The notes: a model not told the origin generated them from the letters alone. A stretch of 49,105 nt of DNA from Neoroseomonas soli (GCF_018129065.1 NZ_JAAEDM010000027.1:1-49105), one strand, 5' to 3'. Counted from the first letter of the stretch, positions 24,195-32,532 are shown. Program-made: numbers and translations.

Positions 24195-24904
24195 TCGAAC
24201 TGCGTTCGGCGCCCGGCGAATTGCCGCGGGGGCGCCGCATCTACGCCATCGGCGACATCCACGGAACTTTCGGCCGGCTGCGCGACCTGCACGGGCAGAT
24301 CGCTGCCGACCTGAAGCGGCGGCCGGTTTCCTCGGCGCTGCTGATCCATCTCGGCGACTACGTGGACAAGGGCGCGGACAGCCGCGGCGTGGTGGACTAC
24401 CTCGTAGATCAGGACCCGGTGCCTGGCCTGCCGGCCATGTTCCTCTGCGGCAACCATGAGGAGACGATGCTCGCCGCGCTCTCCGGCGACGGGGCGGCGG
24501 CGGCGGACTGGCTCTGGGGCGGCGGGCGGGCGACGCTCGAATCCTGGGGCATCGATCCCGAGGCCCCGCGCGAGGCCTGGCCCGACCACTTCACCGCCGC
24601 GCAGATGCGCTTCCTGCGGCGCCTCGGCCTCTGGCACCAGGAGGGATCCTACCTCTTCGTCCATGCCGGCATCCGGCCGGGCATCCCGTTGGAAGACCAG
24701 TCGCGCGAGGACCTGCTGCGCATCCGCCACGACTTCCTCGGCAGCGAGCGCGACCACGGCATGGTCGTGGTCCACGGCCATACGGCGGGCTTCCAGCCGG
24801 TGGTGCGGGACAACCGCATCTGCGTGGACACTGCCGCCTGGTCCGGCGGCCCCCTGACCTGCGCTGTCTTCGAGGGCGACCGCCTCGGTTTCCTGCAGGC
24901 CTGA
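24191..24904 (+). CDS. calcineurin-like metallophosphoesterase
   Basis: This 237-residue cytosolic protein is a metallophosphatase of the PPP/PrpA-like group. The two-metal site is visible: GDIHG (Asp22, His24), GDYVDKG (Asp56, Asp59), GNHE (Asn88, His89) and the later LFVHAG and VVHGHT histidines. Such enzymes remove phosphate from proteins or diadenosine tetraphosphate; the substrate here is unknown. It shares a 4-base overlap with dppC, so it is expressed with the transporter, though a functional link is not obvious. Its stop codon is immediately next to the stop of the convergent gene (TGATCA). Confidence 0.88.
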   Translation: MIELRSAPGELPRGRRIYAIGDIHGTFGRLRDLHGQIAADLKRRPVSSALLIHLGDYVDKGADSRGVVDYLVDQDPVPGLPAMFLCGNHEETMLAALSGDGAAAADWLWGGGRATLESWGIDPEAPREAWPDHFTAAQMRFLRRLGLWHQEGSYLFVHAGIRPGIPLEDQSREDLLRIRHDFLGSERDHGMVVVHGHTAGFQPVVRDNRICVDTAAWSGGPLTCAVFEGDRLGFLQA

Positions 24905-25711
24905 TCAGCCGCGCCGCACCGGGCCAGCCACGATGGTCGCGTCGGTATCCGTGCCCGGCAGTTGCAGGAAGGACAGGTCCATCCAATACGGCCCGTCCGG
25001 CGCCGATGGGTCGAACTGCACCTGCACCGTCGTCATCTGCCGCATCTGCGGGACAGGGTCGAAGGGCAGGGGCTCGCCTTCGAACAGGCGCTGGACGCCG
25101 CTGCGCGGGTCCTGCCAGCGCGCCTGCACCATCCAGCGCGGGCCCTGGGGCGTCTGCTCCCGCCGCAGCCCGGCGAGCGGGACGGCGAAGCCCATGGCGC
25201 TGCCGACCGCCGCGGGCGGCATCCCGGGCATGGCGGCAACTCCACGGCGGCCGAAGACGCGCCGCGTCGCCACGCCGACAAGGGTGAACACCACGCCCAT
25301 CCCGCCCAGCAGCGTGCCGACGAACCAGCTCTCCATGAAGCCGGTCATCGCCGCGTGCTCCGGTCGCGCCGGGTCGTAGCGCACGCGGATCGCCTCTCCC
25401 ACCGTGCAGCAGGGCGGGTTGGAGGCCACCGAGCCCTCCACCCTGATCTGCTTCCCGCTCGGCAGGGCGAAGGTGAAGACTGGCCGGTAGGTCCGCGAGG
25501 TGCGGCCGTCCCGGTCGCGGCTGGTGCTCGCGAGCATCTCGACGACGCGACCGTCCGTCTCCACCGCGATGCCGCGGAACTTCATCTCGGACCAGATCGC
25601 GAAGCCCGAGCCGGCCAGCAGCCCGAGCCCCACCACCAGCAGGATCCAGGGCACGATGCGCCCCACCCGGCCACCGGAGCGGACCGTGGTCGTGCTGTAG
25701 GTGATCTGCAT
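24905..25711 (-). CDS. DUF3592-like membrane protein
   Basis: This 268-residue protein has two hydrophobic helices (IVPWILLVVGLGLLAGSGFA near residue 25 and FVGTLLGGMGVVFTLVGVA near residue 135). Between them is a beta-rich extracytoplasmic domain with RVVEMLASTS, YRPVFTFALPSGKQI and VRYDPARPEHA, the pattern of DUF3592 proteins. A cytoplasmic C-terminal part repeats a similar theme (MVQARWQDPRSG; VQFDPSAPDGP). The function is unknown. It is encoded 28 bases after the dehydrogenase gene on the same strand, so the two are probably co-transcribed. Confidence 0.7.
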   Translation of the reverse strand: MQITYSTTTVRSGGRVGRIVPWILLVVGLGLLAGSGFAIWSEMKFRGIAVETDGRVVEMLASTSRDRDGRTSRTYRPVFTFALPSGKQIRVEGSVASNPPCCTVGEAIRVRYDPARPEHAAMTGFMESWFVGTLLGGMGVVFTLVGVATRRVFGRRGVAAMPGMPPAAVGSAMGFAVPLAGLRREQTPQGPRWMVQARWQDPRSGVQRLFEGEPLPFDPVPQMRQMTTVQVQFDPSAPDGPYWMDLSFLQLPGTDTDATIVAGPVRRG

Positions 25712-25739
25712 CAGGCCCCCGACTCGTGCTGTCGCCGCA

Positions 25740-26669
25740 TCATTTTGCCTGAGACTTCTTGTGCGCGGCGAGCGCCATCAGCCGCCGGTCGCGCCAGGCG
25801 GAACGGTCGCCGATCGCCTCCCGCGGCAGCCTGGTTCGCCGTGCCGCATCCACCTGCGCCACCGTCGCCGCGTCGTAGAGGAACGGCGTCTGCTCCTCGG
25901 TGATGCCGCCCATCAGCGGGCCGAAGCGCGCCGCGTAGTCCGCGACACCGGCGGGCGCATTGAGGTCGATGGTCTCGAAGGGCCCCATGAAGGACCAGCG
26001 CAGGCCGAGGCCTTCCTTCACGCAGGCGTCCACATCCTCGACCGACATCACGCCGTCGCGCACCAGGCGGAAGGCCTCGGCGACCAGCGCCGCCTGCAGG
26101 CGGTTCAGCACGAAGCCGCGCGTTTCCTTCATCGCTGTCACCGGCACCTGGCCGACCCGGCTCATCAGGTCCCGCGTGCGCGCCACCACGGTGGCATCGG
26201 TCCAGGGGGCGCCCACCAGCTCGACCAGCGGCACCAGGTAGGGCGGGTTCACCGGATGCGCGACCAGGCAGCGCGCCCGGCCCGCCAGCCCCTCGGTGAA
26301 GGCGCTCGCCGGGATGCCGGAAGTCGAGGAGGCCAGCACCGCATCCGGCCCGCACAGCGCATCGAGCCGGGCGAAGGTCTCGCGCTTCACCTCGACCCGT
26401 TCCGGCCCGTTCTCCTGCACATGCGACGCGCCGGCGAGGCATTCCTCCAGCGTCGCCGCGACCGAGACGCGCTCGGCCACCGTCGCCGGCGCTTCCGCGA
26501 TCAGCCCGGCGGCGGAGAGGTCCGCGAGTCGTGCGTGGATCGTCGCGAGCGTCGCCGTCGCGGCCCCCGGCGCGGGATCCCAGATCGCGACGGAGTGCCC
26601 GGCACGCGCGAAGACAATGGCCCAGGCACCCCCGATCAGCCCCGCCCCGACCACCGCGATGCGTTCCAT
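25740..26669 (-). CDS. 3-hydroxyacyl-CoA dehydrogenase family protein (lambda-crystallin/carnitine dehydrogenase type)
   Basis: This 309-residue stand-alone NAD-dependent dehydrogenase has the Rossmann motif GAGLIGG (residues 8-14), the QENGPE segment, the substrate Ser in SSTSG and the catalytic His138 in HPVNPPYLVPLVELV with Glu150. The C-terminal helical domain carries RLQAALVAEAFRLVRDGVMS and GPFETIDLNAPAGVADY. The single-domain layout and GPFETIDLNAP fit the lambda-crystallin/L-gulonate and L-carnitine dehydrogenase branch better than fatty-acid oxidation. The exact substrate cannot be assigned. Confidence 0.85.
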   Translation of the reverse strand: MERIAVVGAGLIGGAWAIVFARAGHSVAIWDPAPGAATATLATIHARLADLSAAGLIAEAPATVAERVSVAATLEECLAGASHVQENGPERVEVKRETFARLDALCGPDAVLASSTSGIPASAFTEGLAGRARCLVAHPVNPPYLVPLVELVGAPWTDATVVARTRDLMSRVGQVPVTAMKETRGFVLNRLQAALVAEAFRLVRDGVMSVEDVDACVKEGLGLRWSFMGPFETIDLNAPAGVADYAARFGPLMGGITEEQTPFLYDAATVAQVDAARRTRLPREAIGDRSAWRDRRLMALAAHKKSQAK

Positions 26670-26730
26670 GCCGCTTTCCTCCGAGCGCGCCGCCTTGATC
26701 GGCCGGTCGCTACGGGCGATCTAAGTCCGC

Positions 26731-26886
26731 GTGAGCGATCCCCGCAACGCACCCCTCCCGGCACGGACGCCAGCCCTTCCGCTGCTGGTCACGCGCGGCC
26801 TCGGCTTCTTCCTGCTGGCCGGGACGATGTGGATCGCCGGCATGCTGGCGCTGATCCGCTCGGCCATGGCGGTGTTCGGCTCGTGA
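26731..26886 (+). CDS. small single-helix membrane protein (51 aa)
   Basis: A short frame begins with GTG at 26731 and encodes a polar N-terminus, then one membrane helix (GLGFFLLAGTMWIAGMLALI) and ends AVFGS. It overlaps the following gene by GTGA, which supports coupled translation. I do not recognise a family. It could be a partner or accessory of the XpaC-like protein encoded next. Confidence 0.5.
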   Translation: MSDPRNAPLPARTPALPLLVTRGLGFFLLAGTMWIAGMLALIRSAMAVFGS

Positions 26887-27587
26887 AGGCCTTCTGGCGC
26901 GGCTGGCTTCCGCCGCTGATGGCGCTGCCGCTCCTGCCGGCGACGCTGTTCAACCTCTTCGCCGGGCGCGACCTCGCGCTGCTCGGCTGCGTCATCGGCA
27001 TGGTGCTGCCGCTGCTCGCATCCTGGCTGCTGCGCCGGGGGCGGGAAGGGGATGCCGGCCGTGCTGCGCTCGCCATGGGCGGCGCAGCGGTCGCGGTCGC
27101 TGCCCTCGGCGCCGAGGCCGGGCCGGTTGCCGCGCTGCTGCTCGGCGCCGGCGCCTGGGGTGGGGCGCGCCTGCTCTATACGGGCATGGAGGAAGGCACG
27201 CCGGTCGCCCCGCCGCCGCCGCCCGAGGCCCTGCGCGAGGCGCGCGCGCGGCTGGCCGCGATCATCCGCCGCCTGCCTTCCCTGCCGGAGCCACGCCTCA
27301 TGCCGGTTGCCTCGGCCATCGGCGGGGTGCTGGACGACCTGGAGCGCCGCCCCGAGCGCCTCGCCCAGGCGCGGGACGCGCTGGCGCTGCACCTCGACGC
27401 GCTGGAACGCATCGTCGCCCGGTTGGAAGCGGGCGCGGCGCCGCCGCCCGGACTTGCCGCCCTGCTGACCGACCTCGAAACCGGTGCCCGCGGCCTTCGC
27501 GACCGCCTGCGGGAAGAGGAGAGCGCCGCGCTCGAAGTCCAGGTGAAGGTGCTGGGCGAGCGGCTGAGGCGGGAAGGCCTGGGCTGA
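26883..27587 (+). CDS. XpaC-like (5-bromo-4-chloroindolyl phosphate hydrolysis family) membrane protein
   Basis: This 234-residue protein has two to four hydrophobic segments in its first 95 residues and then a long helical cytoplasmic domain. That domain (REARARLAAIIRRLPSLP, then LALHLDALERIVARLE, ending LEVQVKVLGERLRREGLG) matches the pattern I know from the XpaC family, whose members often accompany TelA toxic-anion-resistance proteins. No telA is present here. The GTG start at 26883 is set by the overlap with the small gene before it. Family assignment is from memory of the pattern and is moderately sure; the molecular role is unknown. Confidence 0.55.
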   Translation: MKAFWRGWLPPLMALPLLPATLFNLFAGRDLALLGCVIGMVLPLLASWLLRRGREGDAGRAALAMGGAAVAVAALGAEAGPVAALLLGAGAWGGARLLYTGMEEGTPVAPPPPPEALREARARLAAIIRRLPSLPEPRLMPVASAIGGVLDDLERRPERLAQARDALALHLDALERIVARLEAGAAPPPGLAALLTDLETGARGLRDRLREEESAALEVQVKVLGERLRREGLG

Positions 27588-27689
27588 GGGCAAGCGCCCG
27601 CCGGCGTATTGCGAAACATCAATCGCGTCACGGCGCGGGATGCTAATGATTGCGCTGCCGAAAATACGGCGCATTCGGAGGATCCCGCC

Positions 27690-28229
27690 ATGCTTCGCCG
27701 CTCTGCCCTGCTCACCGCGCTGGCCGTAGCCGCCTGCGCACCGGCGCAACCGCCGCCCACGCTGGGGACACCCGCCGGCCAGGGTGCGGTCACCACCGAC
27801 CAGATCGTCACCGCGCGGCAGGACGCAGCGGCCTTCTTTGCCAGGCCGCAGGCCGGGCAGCCCGCGGCCGCGGCGCGCGCCATCGCCGACATCGAGTATC
27901 TTGCCGGTGCGGTGCCGACGGATCCGCGCTGGCAGACCGCAGGCGCCGGCGCCGTCACGCAACTCGCCCAGGCGCGCAGCGAGGCGCGCCGCGCCCTGGG
28001 CATCCCGGCGAATGCCCCCGCCCAGCAGGTGATCGACGGGCTGCAGGGGGCGGCGGCGGCGCTTGACGCCAACGACCGCGCGGCCGTGGCGCGCGCCCTG
28101 CCGCGCGGCGTCTTCACCGCGGGGCCGGATCAGACCGTCCGGCGCCTGTCGCAGCCGCCACGCGTGCCGAGCGCGAGCGGGGCGCTCTTTGCGCTGGCTG
28201 CCGGATCGAGCGGCGGCAGCGGGCGCTGA
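27690..28229 (+). CDS. hypothetical lipoprotein
   Basis: This 179-residue protein starts with a short lipoprotein signal, MLRRSALLTALAVAAC, in which VAAC is a lipobox with Cys16 as the expected lipidated residue. The mature part is helical and Ala/Gln-rich (QIVTARQDAAAFFARPQAG; YLAGAVPTDPRWQTAGAGA) with no recognised domain. GGAGGATCCCGCC precedes the ATG. The upstream 100 bases are relatively AT-rich and probably contain its promoter. Confidence 0.75.
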   Translation: MLRRSALLTALAVAACAPAQPPPTLGTPAGQGAVTTDQIVTARQDAAAFFARPQAGQPAAAARAIADIEYLAGAVPTDPRWQTAGAGAVTQLAQARSEARRALGIPANAPAQQVIDGLQGAAAALDANDRAAVARALPRGVFTAGPDQTVRRLSQPPRVPSASGALFALAAGSSGGSGR

Positions 28230-28306
28230 CCCATCCGCCTGCGTGGTGGCGTCGCTGCGCGGTGCCACCACCGTCGGTGGCTTGACGAGCCCCGCATGAC
28301 GGGCGA

Positions 28307-28331
28307 CCTCCGTTGGCAAGACCAACGGAGG
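28307..28331 (+). promoter_or_regulatory. hairpin that sequesters the Shine-Dalgarno of the next gene
   Basis: CCTCCGTTGG (28307-28316) pairs perfectly with CCAACGGAGG (28322-28331) around the loop CAAGA. The 3' arm contains GGAGG, the ribosome site of the gene at 28342. If it forms in the mRNA it would block initiation. Confidence 0.55.
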
Positions 28332-28341
28332 AAGCACGTCC

Positions 28342-29310
28342 ATGTTGCATCGTCGCGCCCTGCTGACTGCGGCGGCGGCCCTTGCCGCGCCCTCGATCGC
28401 CGCTGCCCAGGGTGCCTGGCCCAACGGGCCCATCCGCATCATCGTCCCCTTCCCGCCGGGCGGGTCCACGGACGCCATGGCGCGCCTGCTCCAGCCGCGC
28501 CTGCAGGCGGAGTTCGGCGTGCCCATCGTGGTCGAGAACCGCGGTGGAGCCTCGGGTTCGCTCGGCACGGCACAGGCCGCGCGCGCGGCCCCGGACGGCA
28601 ACACCTGGCTCATCGTCTTCGACACCCATGCCGTGAACCCCGCGCTGATTCCGAACATCGGCTTCGACACGCAGAAGGACCTGACCTCGCTGCTGCTCTT
28701 CGGCACCGCGCCGATGGTGCTGACGGCGCATCGCGCGCGGCCCTACCGCAGCCTGACGCAGGTGATCGAGGCGGCGAAGGCGAGGCCCGAGACTATCACC
28801 TATGGCAGCATCGGCAATGGCAGCCTTGCGCACCTGACGATGGAACTGGCGCAGCGCGCGGGCGGCTTCCGCCTGGTGCACGTGCCCTATCGCGGCGGCG
28901 GGCCGCTCGCCGTCGCGGCGGCGGCGGGGGAGGTGGACCTGCCCGTCGCGACGCGCCCGGCCATCGGCGTGCATGTCGATTCCGGCACGCTGGTCCCGCT
29001 GGCGCAGACGGGGGCGACGCGCTCGCCATCCATGCCCGACATCCCGACGCTCGCCGAGGCTGGCATTCCGGGCATCGATGCGCGCGCCTTCTGGGGCTTC
29101 CTCGGTCCCGCCAACCTGCCGCCCGCGATCAAGCAGCGGATGGAGGCCGCGGTCCGCAAGGCGCTGGCGATCCCGGAGGTGCGCGACCGCGTCATCGGCC
29201 TCGGCATCGACCTCGACCCGAAGGGCGAGGACGTCTTCGCCCCCTACCTCGCACGGCAGATGGAGGTCTGGGCCCGTGTGGTGCGCGAGAACAACATCCG
29301 CCCGGACTGA
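28342..29310 (+). CDS. Bug-family (TctC-like) tripartite transporter substrate-binding protein
   Basis: This is the second Bug/TctC receptor in the window, with 322 residues. A signal peptide (LHRRALLTAAAALAAPSIAA) leads to GAWPNGPIRIIVPFPPGGST, the family's ligand loop. Other conserved parts are VVENRGGASGSLGTAQAA, VHVPYRGGGPLAVAAAAGEV and PDIPTLAEAGIPG. The ribosome site GGAGG lies in the 3' arm of a 10-bp hairpin, so its translation may be regulated. It is not closely related to the Bug protein at 17390-18364. The ligand is unknown, and no membrane subunits are nearby. Confidence 0.9.
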   Translation: MLHRRALLTAAAALAAPSIAAAQGAWPNGPIRIIVPFPPGGSTDAMARLLQPRLQAEFGVPIVVENRGGASGSLGTAQAARAAPDGNTWLIVFDTHAVNPALIPNIGFDTQKDLTSLLLFGTAPMVLTAHRARPYRSLTQVIEAAKARPETITYGSIGNGSLAHLTMELAQRAGGFRLVHVPYRGGGPLAVAAAAGEVDLPVATRPAIGVHVDSGTLVPLAQTGATRSPSMPDIPTLAEAGIPGIDARAFWGFLGPANLPPAIKQRMEAAVRKALAIPEVRDRVIGLGIDLDPKGEDVFAPYLARQMEVWARVVRENNIRPD

Positions 29311-29353
29311 GCGGCGCCACACTCCCGCCGGAGTGCGGCGGCAGGCTGGCGCG

Positions 29354-29608
29354 ATGAAGCGCCTCCTGCCGCTGTTGGTCCTGCCGCTCGCCGGCTGTGT
29401 CGTCGTCCAGCCCACGCCCCTGGCTATTCCGGCTACGCCCGTCTGCGAGGATCCGGGCGCCGGCGCGGCCTATGGCGCGGCGATCGGGGCGGGGATCGGG
29501 GCGCTGGCGGGCTCGGCCAATGCGGATGCCGGGCGCGGCGCGCTGATCGGGGCAGGGGTGGGGGCGCTCGCGGGGGCTGCCATCGGGACGCAGCCCTGCG
29601 AGAAGTGA
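29354..29608 (+). CDS. small glycine-zipper lipoprotein
   Basis: This 84-residue protein has a lipoprotein signal MKRLLPLLVLPLAGC with lipobox LAGC (Cys15). The mature part is mainly a glycine-zipper repeat (AAYGAAIGAGIGALAGSA; GALIGAGVGALAGAAIG) typical of small outer-membrane lipoproteins of the 17 kDa surface antigen type. Two cysteines flank the zipper (VCEDPG and QPCEK). The function is probably structural in the envelope. Confidence 0.7.
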   Translation: MKRLLPLLVLPLAGCVVVQPTPLAIPATPVCEDPGAGAAYGAAIGAGIGALAGSANADAGRGALIGAGVGALAGAAIGTQPCEK

Positions 29609-29612
29609 AGCA

Positions 29613-29665
29613 GGCCGGGGGCGCTGCCCCTGGACCCCGCCAGGAAACTCAGTTTCCTGGACCTT
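29613..29665. repeat. REP-like palindromic element
   Basis: The segment contains GGGGGCGCTGCCCC, then the near-perfect palindrome at 29640-29660 (CCAGGAAACT-C-AGTTTCCTGG). The combination of GCGCTGCCCC-type and CCAGG...CCTGG palindromes resembles dispersed intergenic repeats of GC-rich alphaproteobacteria. Only one copy is in the window. Confidence 0.45.
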
Positions 29666-29690
29666 CGGGAACCGAATGCCGGGGAGGGGC

Positions 29691-30494
29691 ATGCGCAGGG
29701 TGCTGACGACTCTGGCCGTCCTGGCGGTGGCACCGCTGATCGTGGTCGGGCTGCTCTGGGCAGGGCAGGAACGGATGATCTTCATCCCGGACAGGCGCGC
29801 CTTCGCCACGCCACCGGGGTGGGTACGCGGGACGCTGCGCACGGAGGACGGGCTGGACCTCGCCTTCCTGGCGGTTCCGCCGGCACCGGGCGCGCCCGTG
29901 CTGCTGCATTTCCACGGCAACGGCGGCAATGTGGAACACAGAACGACTCTCGGCGCGTACCTGAACCGCGGGGGCTATGGCGTTGTTCTTGCGGAATACC
30001 GCGGTTATGGCGGCAACCCCGGTAGGCCGGGGGAGGAAGCCTTCGCCCGCGACGCCGCGGCCTACCTCGCCTGGACGCGGGCGCGCTTCCCGGACAGCGC
30101 CCTGGTGCTGTGGGGGGAGAGCCTCGGCAGCGGCGTGGTGGCGCGGCTCGCGGAGAACCGCGACGGCATCGCGGCGCTGGTGCTGGAGAGTCCCTTCACC
30201 TCGGTCGCCGACCTGGCGCGCGGGATCTACCCATTCCTGCCAACCGACATGCTGCTGCGGCATCGCTTCGAAACCCTGTCACGACTGCCCGCGATCCGCG
30301 CCCCGGTGCTGGTGGTGGGCAGCGAGCGCGACGGCGTGACCCCGGCGGGCCATGCGCGACGGGTGGCCGAAGCCGCGCGCGATGCGCGGCTGGAGATGCT
30401 CCCCGGCACCGCGCATCCCGCTGTGCTGAACGATGAGGACGGACGAGGCGCGCAGGCGGTCCTCGCATTCCTCGCGCGGCGGGTCGGCCGCTGA
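29691..30494 (+). CDS. alpha/beta hydrolase (ABHD13/BEM46-like), membrane-anchored
   Basis: This 267-residue protein has an N-terminal membrane anchor (LTTLAVLAVAPLIVVGLLWA) and a serine-hydrolase domain outside it. The oxyanion region is HFHGNGGNVEHR, the nucleophile elbow is WGESLGSG (Ser144), and the acid and base are expected in GSERDGVTP and GTAHPAV. The ATG at 29691 directly follows GGGGAGGGGC; an ATG 15 bases upstream overlaps that ribosome site and is less likely. The substrate is unknown. Confidence 0.85.
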   Translation: MRRVLTTLAVLAVAPLIVVGLLWAGQERMIFIPDRRAFATPPGWVRGTLRTEDGLDLAFLAVPPAPGAPVLLHFHGNGGNVEHRTTLGAYLNRGGYGVVLAEYRGYGGNPGRPGEEAFARDAAAYLAWTRARFPDSALVLWGESLGSGVVARLAENRDGIAALVLESPFTSVADLARGIYPFLPTDMLLRHRFETLSRLPAIRAPVLVVGSERDGVTPAGHARRVAEAARDARLEMLPGTAHPAVLNDEDGRGAQAVLAFLARRVGR

Positions 30495-30516
30495 ATCCTC
30501 GGTCGGCGCGCAACCC

Positions 30517-31233
30517 TCAGCGCAGCGGCCGCGGCTTTTGCGGCAGGGGCCCGCCAGCGTCCCCGCCGAGCCCCGCCTTGCCCGGGGGCGCCGCCGTGCC
30601 GCCGCCGAATCCCTGCTTCGAGGGGCCGGCCTGACCCGGATCGCCGGACATGCCGGGCTTGCCGGCCGGCGCCTCCTCCCCGCCACCCATCAACCCGCCG
30701 AGCAGCGCCGCAAGCCCGCCGCCGGACCCACCTCCGCCGGACCCAGCGCCGCCGGCCAGTGCGCCTAGCAGCGTCCCCAGGCCACCGCCAGCCGCGCCCC
30801 CGCCACCTTGGCCGCCAGCCATGGCGCCCATGATCTGCGCCAGCGCGCCACCCATGCCGCTGGAACCGAACTCGGCGTCCGATTGCGGCACGTGGCCCTG
30901 CGGCGTCAGGGCATTGACCAGTTGCGGCAGGACCGCCGCGAGGAGACCGGCGACGCCGCCGCCCTCACCGGGACCGGCGGCGGCAGCGGGATCGGCGCCG
31001 ATGCGCTGCGCCACTGCGTTCAGTTCGCCCTGCTCGAACACCCTGGCGAGGCGGTCCGGTGCGACGGGCTTGTTGGCGCCGGAGCCAACCCAACTGTCCA
31101 CTTCATCGCCGAGGCCGCCCTGCCGAAGCCGCTCGACCAGCGTGCCGAGGCCCTCCGCCCCGCCGCGCCCGCCAGCGAGCATGCCGAGCAGGCCCTCGAG
31201 GGCCTCGCCCCCGCCGCCCTTGCCGTAAGACAT
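30517..31233 (-). CDS. YidB family protein (DUF937) with glycine-rich tail
   Basis: This 238-residue protein carries a YidB/DUF937 domain in its first 135 residues, with DEVDSWVGSGANKPVAPDRL, NAVAQRIGADP and LPQLVNALTPQGHVPQ as the typical landmarks. The rest is low-complexity Gly/Ala/Met and Gly/Pro sequence (GGGLAALLGGLMGGGEE onward) that is probably disordered. The function of YidB proteins is unknown. The ATG at 31233 follows GGGAGGA. Confidence 0.8.
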   Translation of the reverse strand: MSYGKGGGGEALEGLLGMLAGGRGGAEGLGTLVERLRQGGLGDEVDSWVGSGANKPVAPDRLARVFEQGELNAVAQRIGADPAAAAGPGEGGGVAGLLAAVLPQLVNALTPQGHVPQSDAEFGSSGMGGALAQIMGAMAGGQGGGGAAGGGLGTLLGALAGGAGSGGGGSGGGLAALLGGLMGGGEEAPAGKPGMSGDPGQAGPSKQGFGGGTAAPPGKAGLGGDAGGPLPQKPRPLR

Positions 31234-31384
31234 GGCCGTCCTCCCGTTGCATTCCGGAGCCGTTGCGATCCTATACGCGGGCGTCCTTCGGGCGGAACAT
31301 TTCCTCGGCACCGCCCTCCCTTGACCGCGCCCGCCCCCCTTGGTCCGATGCGCGGGGACGTCACCACCCAACGGAGGAAACGCC

Positions 31385-32452
31385 ATGCGCGCCTGGGCCG
31401 TCATCGAAACGGGCAAGCCGCTTCAGGAAATCGAACTGCCGACGCCCGAGCCCACCGGCAAGCAGGTGCTGATCGAGATCACCCACGCCGGCGTCTGCCA
31501 TTCCGACCTGCACATCTGGGAAGGCGAGTACGACCTCGGCTCCCGCGGCAAGATGCGCCTGACCGATCGCGGCGTGGTCCTGCCGCTGGCCATGGGCCAC
31601 GAGATCGTCGGCAAGGTGCTGAAGTGGGGGCCGGAGGCAAACAATGCCGGCCTCAAGGTCGGCGACCACATGATCGTCTTCCCCTGGGTCGGCTGCGGCA
31701 AGTGCGACAAGTGCCTGGCCGACGAGGACAACATGTGCCTCTCGCCGCGCAGCCTCGGCGTCTATCAGCATGGCGGCTACGCCACGCATGTGCTGGCGCC
31801 GGAACCGCGGCACCTGGTGCCGGTCGGCAGCCTCGATCCGTCGCTGGCGGCGACCTACGCCTGCTCGGGCATCACGGTGTTCAGCGCCATCAACAAGGTC
31901 ATGCCGATGCCGGCGGATGAGCCGATCGTGCTGGTCGGCGCCGGCGGCCTCGGGCTGAATGCGGTCGCCGTGCTGAAGGCCAAGGGGCACCGCCGCATCG
32001 TCGTGGTGGATGTCAGCCAGGCGAAGCTCGACGCGGCGAAGCAGGAAGGTGCTACCGACACGGTGCTCGCCGACGGCCCCGATACTGCCAAGCGCATCAT
32101 CGAGGCCGCCGGCGGCCCGGTCGGCGCGATCGTGGACCTGGTGAACGGCACCGACACGGCGCGCTTCTCCTTCGATGCGCTGCGCAAGGGCGGCAAGCTG
32201 GTGCAGGTCGGCCTCTTCGGCGGGGAGATGAACATTCCGCTGCCGCTGATGCCGATCCGCGCGCTGACGATCCAGGGTTCCTACGTCGGCAACGTTAAGG
32301 AGCTGCGGGAACTGGTCGGCATCGCCCAGTCCGGCAAGATGCCGGCGATCCCGATCACCAACATGCCGCTGAACCAGGCCGACGCCGCGCTGAACCGGCT
32401 GAAGGAAGGCAAGGTCGTCGGCCGCATCGTGCTGACGGCGAGCGCGGCCTGA
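31385..32452 (+). CDS. zinc-dependent alcohol dehydrogenase
   Basis: This 355-residue medium-chain dehydrogenase has the catalytic-zinc ligands Cys38 (GVCHSDLH), His71/Glu72 (GHE) and probably Cys160, and the structural zinc knot Cys104-Cys107-Cys110-Cys118 (GCGKCDKCLADEDNMC). The NAD-binding motif is GAGGLG (185-190), and the following acidic residue in VVVDVS indicates NAD use. The ATG follows CGGAGGAAACGCC. The last codons and stop are part of a 30-base tandem duplication that continues beyond the gene. It acts on an unknown alcohol or aldehyde. Confidence 0.92.
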   Translation: MRAWAVIETGKPLQEIELPTPEPTGKQVLIEITHAGVCHSDLHIWEGEYDLGSRGKMRLTDRGVVLPLAMGHEIVGKVLKWGPEANNAGLKVGDHMIVFPWVGCGKCDKCLADEDNMCLSPRSLGVYQHGGYATHVLAPEPRHLVPVGSLDPSLAATYACSGITVFSAINKVMPMPADEPIVLVGAGGLGLNAVAVLKAKGHRRIVVVDVSQAKLDAAKQEGATDTVLADGPDTAKRIIEAAGGPVGAIVDLVNGTDTARFSFDALRKGGKLVQVGLFGGEMNIPLPLMPIRALTIQGSYVGNVKELRELVGIAQSGKMPAIPITNMPLNQADAALNRLKEGKVVGRIVLTASAA

Positions 32453-32490
32453 CCCTGCCGCCTGACGGCGAGCGCGGCCTGACCCTGCCG
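32431..32490. repeat. 30-bp tandem duplication at the 3' end of the alcohol dehydrogenase gene
   Basis: The units at 32431-32460 and 32461-32490 are identical except for their first base. The first unit includes the last codons (LTASAA) and TGA; the second lies in the 3' UTR. This looks like a recent slippage event. Confidence 0.9.
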
Positions 32491-32532
32491 CGCCCCGCGC
32501 CGCATGGCGGGGGACCGGACGCGCCATCGTGA

